Below are positions 1 through 7,809 of a stretch of 11,492 nucleotides of DNA, piece by piece. Position 1 is the first letter of the stretch. Each line of letters starts with the position of its first letter. Under the pieces are notes generated by a model. It saw nothing but the letters and a program-made list of their open reading frames with translations. It had not been told where the DNA came from and made no database searches. The stretch lies in contig CAYLNK010000216.1 in NCBI GenBank assembly GCA_964384675.1, positions 1 through 11,492 of the forward strand, given 5' to 3'. Source of the DNA: CAYLNK01 sp964384675. GTDB taxonomy: Bacteria > Acidobacteriota > Thermoanaerobaculia > UBA5066. Made by a program: the position numbers and the translations under genes.

Positions 1-729
1 CGGACGGTGCAGCTGAAGGACGCCGGCCTCGCCACGCGGCAAGGCCTGGACGAGGCGAGGAGCATCGAGGAGGCGGCCCGCGCGAACGCCGCCGCGGCCG
101 AGGCGCAGCTCGAGATGGCCGGGGCGCGGCGTGCCAAGGCGATCCTCCGCGCGCCGATCGACGGCGTCGTCGCCGCGCGGAGCGTGAACGTCGGCGACTA
201 CGTGGAGAACATGGGGAACCCGCCGGCGATCTTCCGGATCGTCGACAACCGCGTGCTGGAGCTGACCGCGAACGTCCCGTCCGCCCGGATGGCCGAGCTG
301 AAGGCGGGCCAGGCGTTCGTCTTCACCAGCGACGCCTTCCCCGGCAAGGAGCTGACCGGCCACGTCTCCTTCATCAATCCCGCCGCCGACGAAGCGAGCC
401 GCACCGTGAAGGTGAAGGCCGAGGTCGCCAACGCCGACGGCGCGCTCAAGGCGGGCCTCTTCGTGAAGGGGCGGATCGTCACCGGGAAGCGCACCGGCGT
501 CCTCGTGGTGCCGCGCACCTCGCTCGTCGCCTGGGACACCACGGCACGCACCGCCGGCGTCTTCGTGGTCGACGCGGGGGTGACGAAGCGCGTCGCCGTC
601 GAGACCGGCGCCGCCGCCGGCGACGGCGTTGAGATCGTCAAGGGCCTCTCCGCCGGACAGGAGGTCGTCACGCGCGGCGGCTTCAGCCTGCGCGACGGCG
701 ACCGGGTGCGGACGGGCGCGGGGGCCTGA
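1..729 (+). CDS. RND efflux periplasmic adaptor (membrane fusion protein), 3' part only
   Basis: The frame is open from the first base, so the gene starts upstream of the window; the GTG at base 7 is simply an internal codon. The visible ~242 residues run in HlyD/AcrA order. First comes the descending arm of the alpha-helical hairpin (Ala/Glu-rich, to about residue 45). Next is the second half of the lipoyl-like domain, with the typical stretch RAPIDGVVAARSVNVGDYV at about residues 48-66. A beta-barrel domain follows, and then a membrane-proximal domain ending in GGFSLRDGDRV. Family members sit in the periplasm, usually lipid-anchored, and bridge the inner-membrane RND pump to the outer-membrane channel. 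The stop is three bases before the pump gene, so the two are very probably co-transcribed. The N-terminus (signal or lipobox) is not in the window, so lipidation cannot be judged. The substrate cannot be inferred. Confidence 0.93.
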   Translation, partial: RTVQLKDAGLATRQGLDEARSIEEAARANAAAAEAQLEMAGARRAKAILRAPIDGVVAARSVNVGDYVENMGNPPAIFRIVDNRVLELTANVPSARMAELKAGQAFVFTSDAFPGKELTGHVSFINPAADEASRTVKVKAEVANADGALKAGLFVKGRIVTGKRTGVLVVPRTSLVAWDTTARTAGVFVVDAGVTKRVAVETGAAAGDGVEIVKGLSAGQEVVTRGGFSLRDGDRVRTGAGA

Positions 730-732
730 GCC

Positions 733-3700
733 ATGTTCCTGTCGGACCTCTCCATCAAGAGGCCCGTCTTCGCGACGGTCCTCATGCTCGCCCTCGTCAC
801 CCTCGGCTCGTTCTCGTACCGGCGCCTCGCCATCGACATGTTCCCGGACATCGAGATCCCGGTCCTCTCGATCGTCACCCAGTTCCCCGGCGCGTCTCCG
901 GAGACGGTCGAGCGCGAGGTCACGCGGAAGCTCGAGCAGGCCGTCAACCCGATCTCCGGCGTGAAGCACGTCTTCTCCACTTCGCGCGAGGGGCTCTCCA
1001 CCGTGGTCGTGGAGTTCAACCTGGAGGTGAAGATCAACGACGCCGCGCAGGACGCCCGCTCGAAGGTCTCGGCCATCCGGAACCTCCTCCCGAAGGGGAT
1101 CGAGGAGCCGGTCATCCAGAAGCTCGACATCGGCGGCATGGCCGTCGTCTCGCTCGCGGTCCGCTCCGACGGGATGACCGCGCGCGACCTGACGACGCTC
1201 GTCGACCGCCGGGTGAAGCGCCGCCTGGAGAACCTGCCCGGCGTCGGCAAGGTGGACCTCGTCGGCGACAGCAAGCGCGAGGTGAACGTCTGGGTCGACC
1301 CGGCGCGCCTCGACGCGCTCGGCCTCGGCGTCGACGAGGTGATCGCCGGCCTCTCCGGCGAGAACGTCAACACACCGCTCGGGCGCCTCGACGGCGGCCG
1401 TCAGGAGCTGCCGGTCCGCGTCTCGGGCAAGCCGAAGGAGGTCTCCGGCTTCCGCTCGATGGTCATCGCCACGCGGGGCGGCGTGCCGGTGACGCTGGGC
1501 GAGGTCGCCGACGTGAAGGACGCCGTGGAGGAGAAGCGAACGCTGGCGCTCGTCAGCGGCGTCCCGGCGGTCGCGATCGACGTCTTCAAGCAATCCAAGG
1601 CGAACACGGTCGGCGTGGTCGCCGCGGTGAGCCGGGAGATCGACGAGCTCCGCAAGGAGCTCCCCCCGACGGTCGAGATCCAGCTGGTGCGGGACGGCTC
1701 GGTGATGATCAAGGAGTCGGTCCACGACGTCACCAGCACGCTGATCATCGGCGGCCTCCTGACCGTGCTCATCGTCTTCTGCTTCCTCAACTCGTGGCGG
1801 TCGACGGTGATCACCGGTCTGACGCTCCCGATCTCCGTCATCTCCTCGTTCATCGCGATGTACTTCCTCGGGATGACGCTCAACGTCATGACGCTGATGG
1901 CGCTGTCGCTCGCCATCGGGCTCCTGATCGACGACGCCATCGTCGTGCGGGAGAACATCGTGCGGCACCTCGAGCACGGGCAGGACCACATGACCGCCGC
2001 CCGCGTCGGCACGGCGGAGATCGGCCTCGCGGTCCTCGCCACCACGCTCTCGATCGTGGCGGTCTTCGTCCCGGTCGCCTTCATGAAGGGGATCATGGGG
2101 CGCTTCTTCTTCCAGTTCGGGATGACGGTGGCGTTCGCCGTGATGGTGTCGCTCTTCGTCTCCTTCACGCTCGACCCGATGCTGTCGTCGCGCTGGGTCG
2201 ACCCGGACGTGGAGCGGAAAGGGAAGCGACACGCGGTGGCGCGCGTCCTCGACCATTTCAACGGCTGGTTCGACCGGACGGCCGACCGGTACAAGGGGCT
2301 GATCGGCTGGGCGCTCGACCACCGCCGCACCGTCCTCGCCTTCGCCGCCCTCGCGTTCGCCTCCGGCATCGCGCTCTTCGGCACGCTCCAGTCCGAGTTC
2401 ATGGTCAACTACGACCAGGCCGAGTTCCAGATCCGGTTCAAGACCGCTCCGGACGCCAGCTTCGAGGAGACCCGCGGCCGGCTCGATGCCATCCTCGCCG
2501 AGCTGAAGAAGATGCCGGAGATCGAGCACACCTACGCTTCGATCGGCGCGGGCGAGACCGGCACCGTGCGCGACGCGCGGGTCTACGTGAAGCTCGTCGA
2601 GTCGAAGGAGCGGAAGAAGCACGCGACGGTCGTGGCGGCCGAGGCGCGCAAGCGGATCGCCCCGATCGCCGGGATCATCCCGTCGGTCGAGATGCAGGCG
2701 GACAGCTTCGCCGAGAAGCCGATCATGGTCTCGATCCGCGGCGAGGAGATCCCGCTCCTGAAGCGGTACGCCGCGCAGCTGAAGGACGCCGTCTACGAGA
2801 TCGAGGGCGTCGTCGACCTGGAGCTGACGCTGGAGCTCGATCTCCCGGAGTACCGTCTGATGGTCGATCGCCAGCGCGCCTCCGACGCCGGGCTCTCCAC
2901 CCCCGCCATCGCCCGCACGGTCCGCGCGCTGATCGGCGGCGAGGCGGTGACGACGTACGAGGACGAGGAGGGCGAGGCGGTCGACGTCCGCGTGCGGCTC
3001 CCGCTCGCGATGCGCCGCGACGTCGCGCAGATCGGCGACCTGAGGCTCGCCGTCCCGCGCGGCAAGGGCGCCCCGGCTCTCGTCCCGCTCTCCGAGCTGG
3101 TGAAGGCCGAGCGGGCGACGACGCCGTCGGAGATCTCGCGGCGCGACCTCTCCCGCGAGGTCCTCCTCACGGCCAACCTGGACGGTGTGCCGCTCGGCAC
3201 CGCGGTCGAGGAGATCCGTCGGGCCGCCGCGAAGATCCCGATGGCGCCCGGCTACAGCATCTACTTCCCGGGCGAGGCGGAGCGGATGGAGGAGAGCTTC
3301 GGCTACATGGCCGAGGCCCTCCTCCTGGCGATCGTCTTCGTCTACCTGATCCTCGCCGCGCAGTTCGAGTCGTTCATCGACCCGCTCTCGATCATGCTGT
3401 CTCTCCCGCTCTCCATCGTAGGCATGGCCGGGATGCTGGCGCTCACGGGCGACACCGTGAACATCATGTCGCTCATCGGGCTGATCCTCCTGATGGGCCT
3501 CGTCACCAAGAACGCGATCCTCCTCGTGGACTACACCAAGGTGCTCCGCAGGGAGGGGATGGACCGCCGCACCGCGCTGATCACGGCGGGACGGACGCGC
3601 CTGCGCCCGATCCTGATGACGACCCTCGCGATGATCTTCGGCATGCTGCCGCTGGCGCTCGGTCTCGGCCAGGGGGCGGAGATGCGGTCGCCGATGGGGC

Positions 3701-5130
3701 GCGCCGTCATCGGCGGGCTGATCACGTCGACCGCGCTGACGCTCCTCGTCGTGCCCGTCGTCTACACGCTGTTCGACGACTTCGCGGCGTGGATCCACAG
3801 GCGGTGGGCCAGAGCGAACGCGGCGGAGCAGGACGCGCACGCCGCCCCCGTCGCTCTGGCGCTTTTCCTGGCGCTCCTCCTGCCCGCCTCGCCGCTCGGC
3901 GCCGACGGCCCCCGCGTCCTGACGCTGGCCGAGGCGGTGAGGATCGCGGCCGGGAAGAACCGCGACGTCGAGAAGGCGCGGAGCTACCAGGACTGGGTGC
4001 GCGGGAAATACGTGGAGGAGCGGGCCGGCGCCCTCCCGAGCGTCTCCCTCGACGCCTCGATCGCCCGCTCCTGGGACGGGACGTACGCCGGTCTCACCGG
4101 CGGCCTCTTCCCGTCCGGGCAGACGTCCACGAACGCCGGCGTCGCCCTGTCGCAGACCCTCTTCGCCTGGGGCAAGGTCGGAGCCGCCGTCCGCGGGGCC
4201 AAGCACGGCATCGCCGGAGCGGAGGACCAGCTCGACCACTACCGCCAGGCCGCCATCCGCGACGTCACCGAGGCGTTCCACGACGTCCTCCTCGCGCGCC
4301 AGCTCGAGGGGATCAGCCGCGAGACGCTCGCCCAGCGGGAGCGTCAGCTCGCCGAGGCGGAGTCCCGGTACACGCTCGGCACCGTCACCGACTACGACGT
4401 CCTCGCCGCTCGAGTCGCGCGCGACAACCAGCGCCCCGAGGTGATCCGCTCCTCGAGCGCGGTCCTGGTGGCGCTCGAGCGACTGCGGCTCGTCCTGGCG
4501 GAGGAGACGGCCGACCTCGACGTCGCGGGCTCGCTCGACGCCGAGCCCGTCGCCCTTCCGGAGCTGGCCGAGGCGGTCCGAATCGCGCTCGACAGGCGGC
4601 CCGACGTGCGCGGCCTCGAGCACGCGGTCGGCGTCTACCGGGAGTTCGTGAAGATCCGCGACGCCGGCGACAAGCCACAGGTCGACCTCCGCGGGAGCGC
4701 CGGCTGGACGCGGCTCGATGCCGGGCCGATCTCGGTGGACGGGAAGAAGTGGGCCGCCGCGATCGCCCTGTCGTTCCCGTTCTTCGACGGGCTGGCGACC
4801 CGCGGTCGCGTCCTGCAGGCGAGAAGCGACCTGACCCGCGCCGAGCTCGACCTCGCCAAGGCCCGCGACGGCATCCACGTCGAGGTGCGAACGGCCCTGG
4901 ACCAGGCAAAGGTCGCGGCCGAAATCGTGACGGCGGTCTCCGGCAACGTCGCCCAGGCACGGCGCCTCCTGGAGATGGCGGAGAAGGGGCACGAGCTGGG
5001 CGTGAAGACCCGGCTCGAGGTGGACGACGCGCTCCTCAACGCGCGGCAGGCCGAGGGGGGCCTCGCGCGGGCGAAGCGGGACTACCTGGTGGCGCTCGCC
5101 AACCTCCGGTACGCCCAGGGAACGCTGTAG
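733..5130 (+). CDS. RND efflux permease (HAE1 type) fused to a TolC-family outer-membrane factor
   Basis: A single 1465-residue frame holds two normally separate proteins. Residues 1 to ~1035 are a full-length RND permease: TM1 at ~11-29, a large periplasmic loop, TM2-6 from ~337, TM7 at ~533-553, a second loop, TM8 from ~861 and TM12 at ~1000-1016. The proton-relay residues expected for hydrophobe/amphiphile (HAE1) pumps are present: the adjacent pair D400-D401 in GLLIDDAIVV (TM4) and K926 in GLVTKNAILLVDY (TM10). This argues against a heavy-metal pump. After a short basic cytoplasmic tail, residues ~1039-1057 form a hydrophobic segment ending SPLGA, like a signal peptide. Residues ~1058-1465 are an outer-membrane efflux protein with two helical repeats, opening with LTLAEAVRIA and showing LGTVTDYDVLAAR and LGVKTRLEVDDALLNARQA. 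The start is fixed by the adaptor stop three bases upstream and the normal permease N-terminus. No in-frame ATG, GTG or TTG lies near the joint. The fusion reading is clear; how the polypeptide is processed is inference. Confidence 0.95.
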   Translation: MFLSDLSIKRPVFATVLMLALVTLGSFSYRRLAIDMFPDIEIPVLSIVTQFPGASPETVEREVTRKLEQAVNPISGVKHVFSTSREGLSTVVVEFNLEVKINDAAQDARSKVSAIRNLLPKGIEEPVIQKLDIGGMAVVSLAVRSDGMTARDLTTLVDRRVKRRLENLPGVGKVDLVGDSKREVNVWVDPARLDALGLGVDEVIAGLSGENVNTPLGRLDGGRQELPVRVSGKPKEVSGFRSMVIATRGGVPVTLGEVADVKDAVEEKRTLALVSGVPAVAIDVFKQSKANTVGVVAAVSREIDELRKELPPTVEIQLVRDGSVMIKESVHDVTSTLIIGGLLTVLIVFCFLNSWRSTVITGLTLPISVISSFIAMYFLGMTLNVMTLMALSLAIGLLIDDAIVVRENIVRHLEHGQDHMTAARVGTAEIGLAVLATTLSIVAVFVPVAFMKGIMGRFFFQFGMTVAFAVMVSLFVSFTLDPMLSSRWVDPDVERKGKRHAVARVLDHFNGWFDRTADRYKGLIGWALDHRRTVLAFAALAFASGIALFGTLQSEFMVNYDQAEFQIRFKTAPDASFEETRGRLDAILAELKKMPEIEHTYASIGAGETGTVRDARVYVKLVESKERKKHATVVAAEARKRIAPIAGIIPSVEMQADSFAEKPIMVSIRGEEIPLLKRYAAQLKDAVYEIEGVVDLELTLELDLPEYRLMVDRQRASDAGLSTPAIARTVRALIGGEAVTTYEDEEGEAVDVRVRLPLAMRRDVAQIGDLRLAVPRGKGAPALVPLSELVKAERATTPSEISRRDLSREVLLTANLDGVPLGTAVEEIRRAAAKIPMAPGYSIYFPGEAERMEESFGYMAEALLLAIVFVYLILAAQFESFIDPLSIMLSLPLSIVGMAGMLALTGDTVNIMSLIGLILLMGLVTKNAILLVDYTKVLRREGMDRRTALITAGRTRLRPILMTTLAMIFGMLPLALGLGQGAEMRSPMGRAVIGGLITSTALTLLVVPVVYTLFDDFAAWIHRRWARANAAEQDAHAAPVALALFLALLLPASPLGADGPRVLTLAEAVRIAAGKNRDVEKARSYQDWVRGKYVEERAGALPSVSLDASIARSWDGTYAGLTGGLFPSGQTSTNAGVALSQTLFAWGKVGAAVRGAKHGIAGAEDQLDHYRQAAIRDVTEAFHDVLLARQLEGISRETLAQRERQLAEAESRYTLGTVTDYDVLAARVARDNQRPEVIRSSSAVLVALERLRLVLAEETADLDVAGSLDAEPVALPELAEAVRIALDRRPDVRGLEHAVGVYREFVKIRDAGDKPQVDLRGSAGWTRLDAGPISVDGKKWAAAIALSFPFFDGLATRGRVLQARSDLTRAELDLAKARDGIHVEVRTALDQAKVAAEIVTAVSGNVAQARRLLEMAEKGHELGVKTRLEVDDALLNARQAEGGLARAKRDYLVALANLRYAQGTL

Positions 5131-5193
5131 ACCTCGTCAGCCGCGCCCGTGGCGGGACCCACGCCAGGTATCCTCGGCCTCGAGGTTCCGGGC

Positions 5194-5790
5194 ATGGGCA
5201 AGGGCAGGCTCGAGGCGTTCAGCGACGGCGTCCTCGCGATCATCATCACGATCATGGTCCTGGAGCTGAAGGTGCCTCATGGCGACTCCCTGCCGGCCCT
5301 GCGCCCGCTCCTGCCGGTCTTCCTGAGCTACGTCCTGAGCTTCCTCTACGTCGCCATCTACTGGAACAACCACCACCACATGCTCCATGCCGCCCGACGC
5401 GTCTCCGCGTCGGTCCTGTGGGCAAACCTCCACCTCCTCTTCTGGCTGTCCCTTCTGCCGTTCGTCACCGGCTGGATGGGCGAGAACCACTTCGCGCCGG
5501 TCCCCTCCGCGGTCTACGGGGGCGTCCTCCTCGCCGCGGCGATCGCGTACTGGATCCTGCAGACCGCGATCATCGTCACCGACGGTGAGTCTTCGGTCCT
5601 CCGTCGAGCCGTCGGTCGCGATTGGAAGGGCCTCGCGTCCCCGTGGGTCTACGTCCTCGGAATCGCCCTCTCGCTGAGGGTGCCCTGGCTCGGGCAGGCC
5701 CTCTACGTCCTGATGGCCGTCGTCTGGGTCGTGCCGGACCGTCGGATCGAGCGGGCGCTGCAGGCGAGCGCGAGCCCGGGCGCGCGATAG
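5194..5790 (+). CDS. TMEM175/DUF1211 family membrane protein (putative potassium channel)
   Basis: This 198-residue protein has about six hydrophobic helices. The family signature is in the first helix (R-x-x-x-FSDGV-x-AI, with FSDGV at residues 9-13 in RLEAFSDGVLAI), and the second conserved patch YWNNHHH lies at about residues 56-62. Characterised bacterial TMEM175 proteins are tetrameric, potassium-selective channels of the inner membrane whose pore is lined by the first helix; this role is taken from the family and not shown here. I chose the ATG at 5194 because it sits eight bases after a GAGG and right before the conserved first helix. A GTG 45 bases upstream would add an unconserved Pro/Gly-rich stretch. 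The gene starts 63 bases after the efflux fusion on the same strand and may be read through from it. Any functional link to efflux is speculative. Confidence 0.85.
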   Translation: MGKGRLEAFSDGVLAIIITIMVLELKVPHGDSLPALRPLLPVFLSYVLSFLYVAIYWNNHHHMLHAARRVSASVLWANLHLLFWLSLLPFVTGWMGENHFAPVPSAVYGGVLLAAAIAYWILQTAIIVTDGESSVLRRAVGRDWKGLASPWVYVLGIALSLRVPWLGQALYVLMAVVWVVPDRRIERALQASASPGAR

Positions 5791-5797
5791 CCCGGGC
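5774..5797 (+). terminator. Possible hairpin terminator between converging genes
   Basis: GCCCGGGC occurs twice, at 5774-5781 and 5790-5797. The octamer is its own reverse complement, so the two copies can form a perfect 8-bp all-G/C stem around an 8-base loop. The hairpin straddles the stop codon of the TMEM175-like gene and lies ten bases before the end of the converging - strand gene, where a shared terminator would be useful. There is no T-run on either side, so it is not a classical intrinsic terminator. Confidence 0.35.
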
Positions 5798-5806
5798 ACG
5801 ACCGGA

Positions 5807-6343
5807 CTACTCGCACCCCTCCGGGAACGTGACCTCCGGGAGGCGGCCCACCCGGAACGACGTGACGACGCCTCCCTCCGTCTCGAGGACGAGAGCATGC
5901 CGTCCCCCGCTGTCGGAGACGGTGAGGTAGTGCCCCTCCTCCACGTATTCGTGGTGGGTCACGACCACGCGTTTCCCGTAGGCCTCCCGGGCGGCGCCCT
6001 CCGTGCTGCCGACCGCGACGCCCGAAGACGTGCGGATCCCCTCGCGCGTGACGTCGACCCTCGCGACGGATCCCTTCACGACCATGGCCCAGACCCCCGA
6101 GAAGCGCCCCGGGAGCTTCGCGTACCCGCACCCCGAAAGGGCCCGCGGCTCGACCTCGACCTCCTCGCCCACCGCCTTCCGGAGCTCCTCGACGCCCATC
6201 CCGACACGGACCGGGCCGACTCCCCGGAACGTGGCGACATCCTCCGCCCGGGCCGTCCGGCGCTCGCCGAGGAGCGCCGTCAGGAGCAGGATCATGGCCG
6301 TCAACCCGGGGTCGCGTCTCTCGTTTCCATTCCGTCGGCTCAT
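5807..6343 (-). CDS. Secreted protein of unknown function with a GxGPVRxGM motif
   Basis: This is a 178-residue protein with no function I can name. A hydrophobic segment at about residues 14-26 (LTAMILLLTALLG), followed by ARAED, looks like an export signal. The charged stretch ERRTAR between the hydrophobic core and the likely cleavage site is unusual. The mature part opens with FRGVGPVRVGM, a pattern I associate with small secreted hypothetical proteins whose text then runs through a 'G-x-R-x-G-x-S/T' region and a final EGC. There are two cysteines in the mature part, C72 (SGCGY) and C177 (next to last), so one disulfide is plausible. The ATG at 6343 has no clear ribosome-binding site. A second ATG at residue 17 has a GGGG nine bases upstream and could be the real start. 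It is the last gene of the - strand run, 61 bases after the lipoprotein gene. Confidence 0.68.
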   Translation of the reverse strand: MSRRNGNERRDPGLTAMILLLTALLGERRTARAEDVATFRGVGPVRVGMGVEELRKAVGEEVEVEPRALSGCGYAKLPGRFSGVWAMVVKGSVARVDVTREGIRTSSGVAVGSTEGAAREAYGKRVVVTHHEYVEEGHYLTVSDSGGRHALVLETEGGVVTSFRVGRLPEVTFPEGCE

Positions 6344-6404
6344 CGGGTGGGTCAGCCCCGAGGTGCAGCCTCCCGGCTCGAGCAGCTCTTCACCCTCCCG
6401 CCGT

Positions 6405-6740
6405 TCAGCGCGGCAGGCACGTGCCGGCGAGGATGACGGAGTGATCCTGTCCGGCTGCTACCGCGAACGCCCGGAGCCCCCCGCCAGAGCCGAGCGTCCA
6501 GGTGTGGTCGCCCGGGGGCACCTCGACGACGAGCCTGCCGGGGTACGGCAGCTGGCCGACCTCGCGCCCGTCGACGAGGACGGTCGCCGGCGGGAGCGTA
6601 CAGGTGGCGGACGACGTGTCGAGCCTCGCCTCGAGGACCAGGCGCCCGCTCACCGTCGGCTCGGTCGGGGTCGACCGGCCGCAGGAAAACGACCCGAGCG
6701 TGACGAGCAGAAGCGATACCACGGACGGAGCTCTGCGCAT
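6405..6740 (-). CDS. Small lipoprotein with a PEGA-like beta domain
   Basis: The product is 111 residues. It opens with a compact signal peptide (MRR, then a leucine/valine core) ending SFSC at residue 20, a loose match to the lipobox, so membrane anchoring through C20 is likely. The mature part carries a stretch resembling the PEGA domain: PPATVLVDGREVG, then LVVEVPPGDHTWTL. PEGA domains are surface or periplasmic beta modules with no catalytic role. Two more cysteines (in ATCTL and GTCLPR) may pair. I chose the ATG at 6740 because a GGAGG lies four bases upstream and the signal peptide starts there. An in-frame ATG eight codons earlier (6764), preceded by GGGGAG, would add MIPSTGGR and cannot be excluded. 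It lies 57 bases downstream of the DUF1801 gene on the same strand. Confidence 0.68.
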   Translation of the reverse strand: MRRAPSVVSLLLVTLGSFSCGRSTPTEPTVSGRLVLEARLDTSSATCTLPPATVLVDGREVGQLPYPGRLVVEVPPGDHTWTLGSGGGLRAFAVAAGQDHSVILAGTCLPR

Positions 6741-6797
6741 GCGGCCTCCAGTCGACGGAATCATAGTCCGCTCCCCTCGAGGGGCCGGCGCCCGCCA

Positions 6798-7193
6798 TCA
6801 GGCACGGGCCTGCCGTCCGCCGCGCCGGCCCGGCTTCGCGAGGTCCTGCTTCACGCGCAGGATCGCGATCCGTTCGATGAGGTCGTACGGGATCGGCTCG
6901 TCGAGGCGGAACCGCAGGTTGCCCTTCTCCCCCGCGTAGGGTGCGACCGCCTTCTCGAGCCGAGCGTCACCTCGGATCGGGGGATAGAGGCCGATGTGGC
7001 TCTTGAAGGCCGCGAAGTAGAGGAGGACGCCGTTCCCCTTGAACGCCGGCATCCGGTAGCTGATGGTCTCCTGCGCGTCGGGCGCGGCACCTCTCACCAC
7101 GGCCCGGATCCGCTGGAGGATCGCCTGGACCTCCGGCGCGAAGACGGAAATGTACGCATCGACGGTCGCGGGCGGGTTGCGGTCGATCTGCAT
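6798..7193 (-). CDS. DUF1801 family protein (YdhG-like)
   Basis: This 131-residue soluble protein has the hallmarks of the DUF1801/YdhG family: an N-terminal helix pair with the TVDAYI and LQRIRAVVRGAAP patterns; the conserved ETISYRMPAFK stretch at about residues 42-52; a strand pair VLLYFAAFKSHIGLYP; and KGNLRFRLDEPIPYDLIERI near the end. The family folds like the iron-chaperone CyaY/frataxin superfamily, but its molecular role is not well established and I assign none. The start at 7193 is supported by an AGGAG four bases upstream and by alignment to the family N-terminus. The C-terminal tail is basic (GRRGGRQARA). It lies 51 bases downstream of the 60-residue protein gene on the same strand. 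Confidence 0.85.
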   Translation of the reverse strand: MQIDRNPPATVDAYISVFAPEVQAILQRIRAVVRGAAPDAQETISYRMPAFKGNGVLLYFAAFKSHIGLYPPIRGDARLEKAVAPYAGEKGNLRFRLDEPIPYDLIERIAILRVKQDLAKPGRRGGRQARA

Positions 7194-7244
7194 ACGGCTC
7201 CTGCTCTCCGCCCCGACGGGGCTGCCACGGTGTCGACCGGGGAG

Positions 7245-7427
7245 CTACGCCTCCGCGGGCGCTCGCAGGATGGCCTGGATCTGCTCGGTGAGGGCGATCT
7301 CCTGCTTCAGGCCGGCCTTGAACTCCAGGGTCACGGCGTGATGCAGCTCGTGCAGGAGCTCGGAGTGCCGCTTCTTCAGCAGACTGTCGATGTACTCGAC
7401 CTGCTGGCCCGTGAGCTCGATCGCCAT
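7245..7427 (-). CDS. 60-residue helical protein, unknown function
   Basis: The product is short and strongly helical, beginning MAIELTGQQVEYIDSLLKKR. It has a histidine-containing middle (LLHELHHA) and a Glu/Lys/Gln-rich second helix ending in PAEA. It has no signal peptide and no membrane segment. I chose the ATG at 7427 because a perfect AGGAGG lies just upstream with good spacing; an ATG eight codons further up lacks such a site. The pattern of two amphipathic helices resembles many small cytoplasmic helical-hairpin proteins, and I recognise no named family. It lies between the DUF1905 gene (73 bases upstream) and the DUF1801 gene (51 bases downstream), which suggests co-expression with them. 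Confidence 0.65.
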   Translation of the reverse strand: MAIELTGQQVEYIDSLLKKRHSELLHELHHAVTLEFKAGLKQEIALTEQIQAILRAPAEA

Positions 7428-7500
7428 GACGTCCTCCTGTGCCCGGAACACCCGGACGATCTTACTCCGCGAAACGTGGAGCCCGAGGCGCGCGCGCCTC

Positions 7501-7809
7501 TCAGGACGTGACCTGGATCTCCAGCTGCAGCGTTATCCGGTCGCCTTCGCCGATGCCCTCTGCCCTTCGGACGCTGTCCTTCAGGGGCACGAGGTAGCGG
7601 CCCTCCTTGGGGAACAGCGAAGTCGTCCAGCGGGTCCGGCCGACCCGTGCCGTCACCGGGATCATCCCCCAGCCGTAGCTCACCAGGGTCGATACGACGG
7701 CCAGCCTGCTGCCGTGCTTCTTGGGGACGGTCACGAAGAAGTACGGGGATGGACCTCTCCAGGACCAGATCTCGGCGCTGAACTCGAAGGTCATCACGGT
7801 GCCCTGCAT
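7501..7809 (-). CDS. DUF1905 family protein
   Basis: This 102-residue protein carries the DUF1905 pattern across its length: FSAEIWSWRGPSPYFFVTVPK near the N-terminus, GWGMIPVTARVGRTRWTTSLFP in the middle, and the closing YLVPLKDSVRRAEGIGEGD with a final beta strand. The family forms a small beta-barrel-like domain of unknown biochemical role. In other bacteria it is often joined to, or found near, YdeI/OmdA-type proteins, which is relevant because a DUF1801 gene lies two genes downstream. The start could be the ATG at 7809 or the ATG five codons later at 7794, which begins MTFEF and has an AGGG seven bases upstream; the second fits the family start better. This is the first gene of the - strand run, so a promoter is expected in the gap above 7809, but I see no convincing one. 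Confidence 0.85.
   Translation of the reverse strand: MQGTVMTFEFSAEIWSWRGPSPYFFVTVPKKHGSRLAVVSTLVSYGWGMIPVTARVGRTRWTTSLFPKEGRYLVPLKDSVRRAEGIGEGDRITLQLEIQVTS

Noticed and set aside
198..2408. Long - strand open frames opposite the adaptor and permease genes
   Set aside because: The translations are Ser/Thr/Arg-rich and featureless, and lie antisense to strongly recognised proteins.
1794..5588. A 1264-codon open frame on the + strand overlapping the efflux fusion
   Set aside because: It is an arginine/proline/glycine-rich reading of the permease gene in another frame, with no domains; such long shadows are normal in very GC-rich genes.
6773..6784. A perfect 12-base palindrome CCCCTCGAGGGG before the PEGA-like lipoprotein gene
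   Set aside because: It is a single copy in GC-rich DNA, and part of it serves as a possible ribosome-binding site; not enough to call an operator.
6003..7511. A 502-codon + strand open frame opposite the small - strand genes
   Set aside because: It covers four - strand genes with recognisable families or good start sites, and shows no motif of its own.
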